A DNA stretch of 64,000 bases from Haemonchus contortus (taxonomy: Eukaryota > Nematoda > Chromadorea > Rhabditida > Trichostrongylidae), in assembly GCA_000469685.2 (NCBI GenBank), contig LS997564.1, positions 22,912,960 through 22,976,959 on the forward strand, given 5' to 3'. Of this stretch, positions 13,070 through 23,900 are shown in pieces. Under the pieces are notes generated by a model. It was not told the DNA's origin. It saw only the letters and a list, made by a program, of their open reading frames with translations, and ran no database searches. Made by a program: the position numbers and the translations under genes. How positions within the stretch are numbered: the stretch's first letter is position 1; each line of letters opens with the position of its first letter.

Positions 13070-13873
13070 AGCACAGTTCACGATAAAAATGGTTTCTGAG
13101 GTTTCTCTCTAGGATGAATACAAGACTCCCTCGTATACCATATCTGGCACTACCAGGTCGGAAACGGCCTGATTAGGTCGTTGTACCCTCGAACAGGGCG
13201 GAGGTGGAGTAGTGGCAAGGGGCGCACTATCTCATACGCACGGTCCGGGATACGAATCCCGGATCGATGCCTGGCTAGGCCAACCAAGCCTTCCATCCAC
13301 CCGGGGGTCGGTTAATAGGTGCCAGACCGTCTGGGATGATAAAATTACTGACTTGTACATCGGCTGGCCACCGCAAGTCATTGTATAGGCCACATAAGTA
13401 CTCATTAGGCCACTTCGATTCTGAATGGAAGTCGAGAGCGGGGGCGCATCCCTCAGGCGAGATTGGTTAACGCCAAAAACTTTATCCTTTATCCTTTTTT
13501 TTTTCTTCGAACGAGTTTCACCGGCGCTGTAAAAGCTGCACAATTCAGAAGGGGACCCATGTAGGAGGCTCAAGAAACTTGTCATGATCCATAGTGACAG
13601 CGAAAGGCTGTTCTGTACATTTTCGGCTTAATGTAATCAGCTCTTTGCGCAATTGCAGCAAATGCAATCTCCTCCGAATACAGCTTCCGTGCTATTTCCG
13701 TCACGGAAATCTCGTTCGACCTCTGTTTTTCCTACTTTTGAGGAGCCTTATTTTTCTCAAAATTGGCGAATTTCCTCGCCTTCTTCACTACCGATGATCC
13801 TATACTCCCCAATCTATACTTCGGATTTCCGAATAAAAAGGTGTACCTCAAAGTTATCGTGAACTGTGCCTCT
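13070..13873 (+). mobile_element. Dispersed MITE (family M1) interrupted by a SINE
   Basis: The terminal inverted repeats are GCACAGTTCACGATAAAAAT at the left and its mirror, AGTTATCGTGAACTGTGCCT, at the right. The interior matches the other M1 copies (for example GTATACCAT, CCACCTTCTT-like and TTGAGGAGCC motifs) but is split by a full SINE at 13197-13503. Without the insertion the element would be about 500 bp, the family size. Confidence 0.85.
13197..13503 (+). repeat. tRNA-derived SINE, full-length, nested in MITE M1
   Basis: The head has an A box, TGGAGTAGTGG (13205-13215), and a B box, GATACGAATCCC (near 13249-13260). The body has TCTGGGATGATAAAA and CGGCTGGCCACCGCAAGTCA. The tail ends TTTATCCTTTATCC, then a T run. 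The flanks CCTCGAACAG and CTTCGAACGAG share TCGAAC, a possible target-site duplication. Confidence 0.85.
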
Positions 13874-14885
13874 AAGAAAGTAGAGGGCCTCACTGGAACT
13901 ATTTTTTATGAAACACTTGATTACTGCGTTGACTTTTAAGAGGTGTGGAACAACAGAAACACGCTCTTCAAAATGGCAAAACCCCACTGTTGTAGCGTAT
14001 AAGGACATCGGACTTCTATTATGATACAAATGATTTATTTCAGCAAGCTTTCAAGCAAATACTTCCCAAAAGCTCATAGTGTTACCGAATATAAGTCTTT
14101 CCTCGTTACTGGAAGTCCCTTTTTACACCAACTATCATGCGGAAGATTCGAACGAACATCTCGGAATTGTGTGAGGCTACAGTAAGACAGTAATGAGAAT
14201 CCCGCCGTCAAAGAACAATGGCAAGGTCAGATACTGAAAGGCGAGGGCTGTCGGCTCGCTGCTCCCTCATCACGATCGCTTCTTTAATGCAAAGCACGAG
14301 ATGACTGTTACAGTTCGCTATACTTTTTGGTAAAAGTTTTCCGTAGGCAACTGATGATGTTACTTACACGAGATAAGTTGAGATGCGGGTGAATTCAATT
14401 CGGGTGATCATTTCCAAAATGTGCTCAGGTATGAGTACGAGAAAATACCTGTTTGTGTTGAGGAAGTACAAGACTCTTATGATCAGCAGGCGGTCATCAT
14501 TTCTATGGAACTAACTGAGTTCTTTTTCATCACAAGGTCGCGTGTCATTGTGCTCAGCTCATTAAGTCTGATCGTCCTTCAACCCTCCCGTTCGCTCCTA
14601 TTGAACCTAACTTTTGCAAAAAAAAAACAGTAAAACCAACTCTTTTGGGAAGTTCTTAGGGGCTAATGTTGGCTATATAGATAAGGTAGTAAAGGAATAA
14701 GAAGTGGAGATGATGTCACAAGGAACCGCGGTCCTGTCGTAGAAATGGTCTAGGGGTCATCAAACACCACAGCGTAGTAAAAGGCCTTGGTCACCGGATC
14801 TTTCAATTCCTCGAAGTTGGTTATCGAGGATGAAACACTGACACAGCTGTTACATTGACTGGCTTCCATAACTCCTTCCTACATA

Positions 14886-15190
14886 AAGAATAAAGGATAA
14901 AGTCTTGGGGTGTTGATCAATCTCGTCTGAGGGATGCGCCCACGAATTCGACTTCCACTCAGATCGTAGTGGCGTATTGAATGCGCATGTGGCTTGTGGC
15001 ACAATGACTTGCAGTGACCATCTCAAGTTCAAGTCAAGGCTTTTATCCTCCCGGACGAGTCTGGTACCAACCGATCGACCGCGAAGGAATGGAAGGCTTG
15101 GTTGGCCTAGGCAGATATCGGTTCTTGGTTTCAAACCCGTAGCCGTGCGTGTGTGAAGTGCGCCACTTGCCACTACACTACTTCTGCCTT
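14886..15190 (-). repeat. tRNA-derived SINE, full-length
   Basis: Minus-strand copy running from the tail (AAGGATAAAGTC) to the head. On its own strand it has GTAGTGTAGTGGCAAGTGGCG and a B box, GGTTTGAAACC, slightly decayed from consensus. A further plus-strand scrap of the body lies at about 15394-15455. Confidence 0.85.
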
Positions 15191-15695
15191 CTTACAAATA
15201 AAACAGTAAGCGGTGTACCGGTTCGTTTACCGGTCTATCTGTAAGTTAAAAGCGCACGACTGGGTACTGGTAGTGATATGGAAAACCCATCGCAAACTGA
15301 GACATAAGGATGGGAGCAACTTGAAAAGGTATGCCAGTGTGTTGTCAGCAACGACGTTCATAAAAATAGATTATTCTTTAGGAATTGATTAGCTAATACC
15401 AGATTCGTTTGGGAAGATAAAAGCCTTGACCTGCACTTGAGATGTCCACTGCAAGACAACGAAAGGGCCGCAGATTTATTCAAAGCTCCACCTCGATTTC
15501 AAAAAAAAGGATTGTTCAACTCTGAAAGACTTCATCTGTACATTGTTAGTTCCGACGAACTTCCCTATATCACAGTAGGGACATTGGGCAGCAATATTCG
15601 TTCATTTGATCTCAGTACGTGTTTTGAGAGCGGATTTGCAGCGGAACTCTGGGCGGTGGGAATGAAATTGAAGGAGGTTCTTTCTCCTACATCTG

Positions 15696-16021
15696 AAGGC
15701 ACAGTTCACGATAATTTTGATGAACCAGTTTTTATTCGAGAAGTGGAAGTACAGATTGGGAATAGTTCATCGGTAGTGAAGAAGGCGAAAGAATTCGCCG
15801 ATATCGGGAAAAATATGGCTCCTCAAAAGAGGTTGGACGAAATTGCCATGACGGAAATAACAAAAACTCGTCCGAGGATGCACACGGACCAATCCTTGAA
15901 CCTTTATAACTCCCTAACTGAGCGGTTTTCCAACCTAACAGAGCCAGATATTGTATATGCGGGGGCCGTAAATTCTGTGGGGGAATCTCGGAAACCCTTT
16001 TTATTTTGAACTGTGCCTTTA
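15696..16021 (-). mobile_element. MITE M1, shortened copy
   Basis: Bounded by AAGGCACAGTTCACGATAAT and a decayed TTTTGAACTGTGCCTTTAA. The interior is the reverse complement of the right half of the family, with the GAAGAAGGCGAAAGAATTCGCC region. About 190 bp of interior are missing compared with full copies. A 190-codon open frame across it (15437-16009) is a by-product of the repeat. Confidence 0.75.
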
Positions 16022-16735
16022 AGCCGAGAAAATGTATTTTTTCCACCTAGGCCCAAGACGAAGGAGCGGGCTGGGTGAATCAATTGAATGCTCAACTCTT
16101 ATCCCAACCTAGTTTTCTGCGCGAGGTAATTATCTCGCCCACCCCGGGTTACCCTCCCCTCTCTCTCTTCAGCAGCTAAGGCTAAGGTGAAAGCTATATT
16201 CCTTCCGCTGAAAAGGCACGAGTAAGGTCGTCTCCCTCTCGTTTTCTGCACTCTGGCGCTCAATGTTGGATAAGAACGGAAGCCCCTTTCCCTCCCTTTA
16301 AACTACATATTCGCCCACTGGCCTTTACATAAACCAAAAGGGTACATATTTATCTATCTCTGCGACTTTGAATGGACGGAGTAGTGGAATAGGGAATGAA
16401 AGGCGTATCCCAAAGTGGGACTGTTTAATGTCGCATAACGTAGCAAACTTAGTTTTCCATTCCGAGTTTTGGGAAAGGTTATCACAATTATTCCAAACGA
16501 ATCTGCCTTTGTAATTTGGAAGGTTCATACGGTAAAGAATGGAGATACAATATCCCTTCTAAGAAGTGAACTGCTTTTTATAGTCGTCGGAAGCCTTGCT
16601 GGGATGTCGTACACAGAATTGAGTCTTTATGGCAGACAAGAAATATGGTGAGCAAATAAAATTTCACGATTTTGACAATACGTCTGAGAATACGTATAGG
16701 AACCCCCACATTGATAGGAGTACCCCACGCTTGAT

Positions 16736-16985
16736 TGGCTGCTTTCATAGTCCGCCGGCCGGCCGGCGAGCGTGCCGGCGGAGGCAGTGCTAGGGGGGAG
16801 GAGGGAGGCAGACAGTGTAAGGCAAACAGTACACGCCCCTTTGAAGGTTGTTTGTTTTCAACCCCTCGAAGGGGCGTGGACTGTTTGCCTATCTGTCTGC
16901 CTCCCTCCTCCCCCCTAGCGCTGCCTCCGCCGGCACGCTCGCCGGCACGCCGGCACGCCGGCCGGCGGACTATGAAAGCAGCCAT
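16736..16985. repeat. GC-rich long hairpin (fold-back MITE)
   Basis: The outer ends TGGCTGCTTTCATAGTCCGC and its inverse pair across the whole 250 bp. The arms run through CCGGCCGGC repeats, a GGGGGGAGGAGGGAGGCAGAC purine tract split by few changes, and AGGCAAACAGT. The loop near 16840-16866 is itself a small inverted repeat around CGCCCCTTTGAAGG. The two arms differ only at a few positions. Base composition is far more GC-rich than the surrounding DNA. No coding role. Confidence 0.85.
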
Positions 16986-17457
16986 TGGAAACCATTTAGA
17001 GTCAGGTGGAGTAGTGTTCTGCGTGTGGCGTCTAGACAGACCCTTCCGCCAAGACTGGTGCAACGTCCACTTTAATGCATCGGCTTCTCAGAAAAAATGT
17101 TACCGCCTACGTTATTCCCAACATTAGGGTCTGTATGGGAAAACGGAAGCAGTGAAATCCATCCGACCAGATGAGTGTGCCCGAAATGGTTTTCCGGTAG
17201 TCAAAAATATGTGGTCACCAATAACATGCGACTGAAAGGAAGGAATGAAAGCCCCTACAAGTAGATAGTTCGTAAAATCGAGAACCTGCGCTTAGTGAAG
17301 CCCTTCGTCGATATGAACGCAAATCTGGTCTAAATTGCATCTTCATTCCATGCATTTGGTGACAACTCTGTGCCCATCGCAGCAAAGGGACAGACGATGA
17401 TATCATGAGTAGCTGTGAGCAAAGCATAAACTCTCGAATGAGCAGTCTATAAAATAC

Positions 17458-18056
17458 ATGTATAACGATTCTGAATTTGGCAGCTTTCCGCCCAATTATG
17501 TACTGAGTCATAAATTGCCATTGATGTGCAATGTTCCCCGTGCAACAATGACGCTTTCCCAATCATCCAATCCGGAACATTTCCCATTCGAGAAATTTAT
17601 GACTCCAACCGTGGTGTGCAGGATTTGCAATCGTCAACATCAATCTGGAAACAACACTATTCATGTCACTGTTCTTTGAAAGCTCATTCCTCACGACCAA
17701 AGAGTTCTTCCCATCTGAGGCGGTGCATCTACCAACAGAAGGTCGCTGCAAGTGTTCTAGCACTTTCCAAAACCGCTCGAATACCCTTTGCCCATCCGTA
17801 TACGAGTGAGAGACGTTGGAGGGTCAAGAGCTGGCAGTCGTCGTGTTTTCAGTCGATGTCTCGCTTCCGTGTAACCGATCCCGGTGACCTTGTTCAAAAA
17901 CGTCCCCCACTTGTGTTTGCTTTTCGTCGACCCTTTTCCGTAGGTCTATGGGATTGTTGCCCAGAACACAGTTTCCATTTTGAAAATTTCGATGAAAAGA
18001 GCGACAGTACCTTTGCAACCACATCTGATTTCTTCTACTTTGACGGAGTGTAGGCT
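17458..18056 (+). pseudogene. Unrecognised stretch with overlapping open frames
   Basis: Three plus-strand frames are open in turn. One runs from ATG 17458 (73 codons). One runs from ATG 17526 (175 codons) and includes a Cys pattern, YSCHCS. A third, at about 17606-17800 without an upstream ATG, includes GRCKCSSTFQNRSNTLC. The Cys-rich segments might come from a decayed secreted or EGF-like gene, but I cannot name a family and no exon chain is consistent. Treat as a weak candidate only. Confidence 0.2.
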
Positions 18057-18091
18057 TCCAGTGCTTAACAGGTTTTATGGAAGGGGTAATA

Positions 18092-18621
18092 TACAGTAGC
18101 GCTCAAAAGTCTTCGGTGAAATAGTTCATCAGCCGTACTTTTCAGTCGCAACTCCTTTCCTACTGGATCTAATCATGCGAAATTTCTATATTTGGAGCGT
18201 GGGTGTATTGTGAATATTTACCACTATTAACCTGCAACCTGATCATATTCCAGATATTCCAAAGAGCATGAACTCAAAATCGACTGAAACTGCAGATGAT
18301 GGTCCTTCTGGAATCTCTTTCCTTTTTGTCACGTCTAGAGTGTACGAGCAGTAATGCCGAACACAATAGATGAGAAAAACGCACATAAGGTCCGAATAAG
18401 TGCAGACGACAACCACTTTAGTTTTAGCAAAATCTGCTACCGCAACAACCACCTTGCTTCATCTGTGGATATTGCAGCTTTGCAGTGAAATAGGGTTGGG
18501 TAGGGTGAAATATGCTCTAGTTAGACATATCCAAATTTCGTGTCATTCGGTCTACTAAGAAAAAAGTTGTGAACGAAAAAGCGTCAAAGCATTTCACCGA
18601 ACACTTTTGAGCGCTACTGTA
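18092..18621. mobile_element. Tc1/mariner-type MITE
   Basis: A 530 bp element with about 30 bp terminal inverted repeats (TACAGTAGCGCTCAAAAGT, then C or G, then TTCGGTGAAAT), flanked on both sides by TA, the target duplication typical of Tc1/mariner elements. There is no transposase frame inside, so it is non-autonomous. Confidence 0.85.
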
Positions 18622-20827
18622 TATTCCAGCAAGAATGTAGAACTATCCCAATTTCCTTCTCATAAGCATGTGGTCGGCAGAACCTGACCACTCTACTTGC
18701 ACCCCTCGTAAATTACACCCTGTCGAGCTCAGACAGAGCTGCAGCCCCTATTTGTGGGTGGTCAGTAAATTTCGAACAACTGTGTAACGACTAGTACATT
18801 CCTCTTTGTTCGAAGTATCATTCTTCCTACAAAATTACTGGCGAGAGCGCAGAACTCAAGCGGGGCAGTCGATTGGTCTAATTACACACACATCAAGGGG
18901 ACGTAATCATCCGTAGACGAACTTTCCACTCTTACTGAAGTAGTCGACTTCGCAGTAAAAACTCGCCCACTTCAACGAATCCCCCATTCCAACTTCGTGA
19001 AATCGCAGTAATAGACATATGAAGCGGAACTGAATGTTTTCGAACCAATGGGGGCCTCTGCAACAGTGATCAGAGACCGAAATCGTTGCTCAGAAGAGGC
19101 TACCTCATTGCAGGTTCGCTCCAATCACGGAGGGTCATCCTCTTGTTGCTGAAAAGGAGGATCACGACCACATCAGAAGTCATAGCATTGGACGTCGCTG
19201 GAGCGATTTTACAGGGCTGTTGTGGTATACCATAAGAGCAACCCGCGATGTTCCCACATATTCCGAACTCCCGTCTGTCACAGGAAGGTGTAGGAGCTGC
19301 TCCACCGGATCGAGAAACTCATTTGTATTCTCTCACTCTAGCTGATGACTGAACAGCACTTTGCTTAGTTTGCTTGGAGCTTTGAGCAGGTGCGTTCATC
19401 CGACATCAGTTTTTTCAGCTCGTTAGGAGTTATGGTCGCGCCTTTGTGACCTCCAAATTGCAATCGGAAATTGTTTTCTTACCTTTTTTCGCATTTACAA
19501 CGTGGATATACAATCAAACACGGGAATTGCCAAATTAATTACTATCCACTCCCTATCTGAGTGGCAATATCCTATGAAACATGAGCAGCTCCCCTCATGG
19601 GAATACCACTTTTGAACAACGGAACGTAATCTTTCTCTGGGACGGTTGAGAAGATCTACACTTTTTCGCTACTCATTAGCGGGTGGTACACAAGAAAGGG
19701 GAGGGTGCACTGTGTGAGATATTGCATCCACGTAAATTAGTACATACGGGCAACGCATTTAAGCTCCTTCCCCTTTAAAGCTCCCATATGTGAAACGCCT
19801 CAGTAGTGGTATCTACTCAGGATTCTCGAAAGTTTGGCTTAAGTAAGACGCCCCTGTACTTTCCACTAAGGCACCTAGATGCCTTGAGCTCATCTTTGCA
19901 ATAGTCGAACTCCCATTTCATTCCGTAGGCCTCAGAAAACAGGAACATGTGGGTATGAGCCTGCACATGCCATCGCAGCGGGCGCCACCGATACTGGGTC
20001 CGCTGCACCTGGTGGCCTCGATTCTTCTGCTATTGCCCTAAACTTTGCATACGTTGAGGATTAAAGGTCCTGACACGATTGGTCGTCTTGTGGCAGGGAA
20101 ATTCACTTTTTTATTATCATTTGCCAATACTGGAAAAGTGAGGTTGTTGGGAGACTTGATATGGGCAGATTTTCCACAGAACTTTTTTCACATGTAGACC
20201 AACATTTTGAGTAAAGTATAGGGGAAGTTTGACCTGGATATGTTTCCGGAAGAGCTGAGCATCGAAATTGTTAAGACACTCGAATGGATATTGGCTCCCA
20301 ACTTCATTAGCTCGAGGTTTCATTCACTAGCTACGGAATTGACGATTTCACCTCATGCCCGCTTATGTTATCTCTACCCGACAGTCCGAATTGTAGCACT
20401 CTCTGTGGGATCCCATTGCCGTTCATCCGAAAGACACTCTGATGTTTATAGGGGCACAAATTTTGGATGCGTGTGCTGCTCCACTAAGGCTCCACACAAC
20501 CACTCCACTGGTCATGAAGCAAATGCGGAATGACCTTTACTTTACGCTTACTAGTACGGTAGGAAGGGGGACATGCTCCAGGTTGTGTCCCTGAGGTACT
20601 GTTCAAGTGGCGCCAGGCGACCGTCGTCTCTCGTGTGCCCTTTCGGTAGGGATCTGCGCGACGGTGCCTCACTATAGTTCTCCCCGCCTCCATCTGGCAA
20701 TTGCATGTTCGACCGCCACCGAACTGGGCATCGCCGCAAATACCACCCGCACAGTCACGTCATCCAAACGATCTTCCATGTATTCTCGATAGAAATACCT
20801 ATTTGGAAAGCGATTCCCACATGGAAT
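18622..20827. other. Upstream region of the mua-3 gene
   Basis: No coding sequence was recognised. The promoter should lie here or further left. No TATA-like box or other element could be assigned with confidence. A possible spliced-leader acceptor (CTCGATAG, AG at 20791-20792) lies just before the chosen start codon. Confidence 0.4.
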
Positions 20828-20984
20828 ATGAAACTCATTCTGATATTCCTGCTCTATCGGCTCTCGGGCACTCAGGCACATCAGTGCTCAGTGGACGAGT
20901 TTTCTTGTGCCACCGGTGGCCAATGTATTCCTCGTATTAAATGGCAGGATGACGTCGAGGACTGCTGGGATGGTAGCGATGAGT
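20828..20984 (+). CDS. mua-3: mua-3 exon 1: start codon, signal peptide and LDLa repeat 1
   Basis: ATG at 20828 opens a hydrophobic leader (MKLILIFLLYRL...) with likely cleavage after a TQA motif. It is followed at once by an LDLa repeat with six Cys and the acidic DGSDE end. In-frame ATGs exist further 5', but this one gives the best secretory leader. An AG at 20791-20792 about 35 bp upstream could be a spliced-leader acceptor. The exon ends in phase 1 at a GAGT/GTAAGT donor. Residues 1-52. Confidence 0.8.
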
Positions 20985-23900
20985 GTAAGTTCATCTTCTG
21001 ACTGATCATTTTCATTTTTTCTCGATTTTTCCTTTCCATTGTCTTCTTCTGTACTTTGCTATATTTTGGTGCATTTTCTTACAAAAAACTGTCTCATCCC
21101 TGTAAGTAACTAACTGCGGTGAGTGTTGTGCCGTCGGTGTGTGTATGAGTTCTGTCCTGAAGGTCGCGCCTACCTCAATTACCTCTCTTTCTGACACACA
21201 TGCGTACCGTCAAGAAATGAGACAGTGACGGACGAATGGCTGGTCGTACACAGCTGCCCGCAAAACTTACCTCTTACCGCACAGCTGGACAAACTCATAT
21301 CACGAGAAGTTGGTCGAATTCAGTGTCGGACGACGGCAAATTCAGCGAAATATGGCTTTTGAATGGACTAAGCCACCTCCTTTAAGAAATCACAGTGAAA
21401 TGTGTTCCGCGTCGTTGATGCGGGACAGTAGGTAGGGTCCATGGGCAGTTGAAGGTTCCCAAACATCATGATAAGGGTCAATTACCCGACCCGAAGATGA
21501 TGAAGGGTTCCAATGGCCCATGTGGGACGTCTTCAATGCAGTAGCTTCATCCACTGCTTCTTTTTGGAATTTTTGGAATTTTCTGGAAAGGTTCCCTTTC
21601 TTTTGATCAGCCAAACAACAGGAGTATGTATCTGGGAAAGGGCATGTGAACTTAAATCTCCTGAATGTTATCTCCTAATAGAATCCTGATGACAATCAAG
21701 ACATTCGTCAACCGTCAACAAAAACGCCGCCAAGGTTTTTCAAAGGCGCGAAATACATACGGTGAAGCACATGAACACGTGTGCGTAATGACGAAGAATC
21801 CACTTGAGCTGGCGGCGAAAGTGACCGGATTACCAACCCTAATACAATTCCTCCATAGCACCACAAATTGCCTCGTACTCCTTATGGCCTCCGGTTCTCA
21901 AGTGATGACGATGAGGTTGATGATGGCAGCAAAGAAGGTGAAAAAGTGGCAGGTAGGCAGACGGAAACTACTGGAGTAGAAGTATCGGGCACTACTAGTT
22001 CGTGGGTCCTAAACAAAGGACTACCGCGTAAGCAGCACTGACAGCAGTCACGTCTTCAGCTGTGGGCTCCAAAAGTAGCGGGATCCATCCTACATTACTA
22101 GCTATCCATTCGAGAGGGACCTTTTGGCAAAGAGAAGGAGGTTCTCCTTTTCCAATAGATAGCCCTTCTCCCACCCAGATAGCCCACCTTCTGTATCCAG
22201 ACTAGGCTTAAACTGAAGACATCCCAGGTGACAAGAGTAACTTACATCCATATGATGGAGTATTTACTGTCAGCCACCCTGCCCAGCACACTAACGATTT
22301 TACTAGTAGAAATACATATTTTCCTAAGGCTTTCTTGCATATTTGACTTCGTACGTCACTGACTGAGGGTATTTGTACCTGAAAGAATCCAATCTAGCAG
22401 TATCTGCCCAGTTTTCAAGCCATGGGTACTTCTCCCTCAAGAAGCCCTCCTCAGTAGTCAATTCATGGTGTTGACTGCATCTCCTTCCTCCTATAGTATA
22501 GAAATAGCTGAGCTCTGAGGTTAAGAAGAGCGCCAGTCGCAGTAACGGAGAGGAAGCGGTGCCATGTCTAGATGTATGCAGTATCCAACTCATTCCCCAT
22601 TCTGCCCTGCATAGTTTTATTGCCTGCTTGACCCTTTCGTTAGGCGATTTCTGTGTTGGTCTGGTAAGCGACGGAGAATCATTAAAAACTCCTCTAAAGG
22701 GATCGATTCAGGACAATGCATAAGTACTGAATTGGATTCTGCACTACATAGGTGATGGCATCGAGTCGATCTCGTCAGGAACTGGATTTTGGGGATTATC
22801 TAGTGTAGAAACTAGTTGGCTTTGCAGTAGCCAGCCGGCTGATATGACCGCATTCGGGCGCTATCGAGAGATATGCGACGTGAGGTTTGAGTGATCGCCG
22901 ATGCCGATAACGCGTAACCACCACATTACTTTATCACTTCTGGACGTGAGTACGGGACCTAAATGGGGGTATTTCTCAAAGAGATTGGACTGGAGGTCGC
23001 AACGCCATCACGACGGCCGATGCGCATGAGTTTTACGATAGCCGAACTGTTCGAAAACCACAATTTCGATGCGAAACTTTTTTGGTTTGATCGTTGCCCT
23101 TGAGAAGGGTCTACGGCCGCTTAGTTGCCATCCTTCCTGATCGGCTCAATAGGTTGAAGGTTAGTGAACTTCTTCAGATGGAACTTCCTAGCAGTTTGAT
23201 AGACGCTTGACACCCCCACCGAATTTCCCCTTCCTTTTCATGGGTGCGCAATTACCTGGTTTGATTCCACGATTTGTGCTAGACCTGGGATGAACTGGTC
23301 GGGCTGTCAGTCAAACGACATAGTCCTCATAGCTAATTACCCCTTCCACCCGTGCGCCGGATTCCACGAAAATAAGCTCGACGCTTCAAGTGGTAGTGAT
23401 CAGTTTATGCCATCCTCCATAACCAGATGTAATGTCGGAACAATGTAGGAATGTCTGGACCACGACTCTGGCACCCTTCCCCACCACCCCATTGTCTTGC
23501 CAGGGACGTCTTGATTGCCCAGTTCAATCATTTATAAAGTCACATTCCAGCCTTTGTATGTTGGCTGGTTTAGTATAGGTATGATTCACGTGTCAGAATA
23601 AAAAAGTCTCCCAAATGATAGCTTCAGTGGGGAGCTGATCCAGTCCTATTTAGTCCATTTTTACGACACCATCGGTGATTGCATTGTTCCACGGTACATA
23701 AATTATGCTATACGTGAATAGCAGCTATCTATAGCACTTGATGGAGCAGCAGTTTTCCCATCTTCCCCATCAACTCGTTCCCAACGAAGGTACACATGTT
23801 GGAGCTAAAATATAGCCACATGAAATTAAAAAATTTGGCTAAATGAGAATGAAGCCAAAAAATGGAAGTGCAGGGTCGATCTACACTGGTGTCAGAGTTG

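Noticed and set aside
15437..16009. 190-codon plus-strand frame
   Set aside because: More than half of it is a copy of MITE M1, ending at the element terminus; repeat artefact.
16578..17127. Long frames on both strands rich in Arg, Ala and Gly
   Set aside because: They translate the GC-rich hairpin at 16736-16985 and mirror each other.
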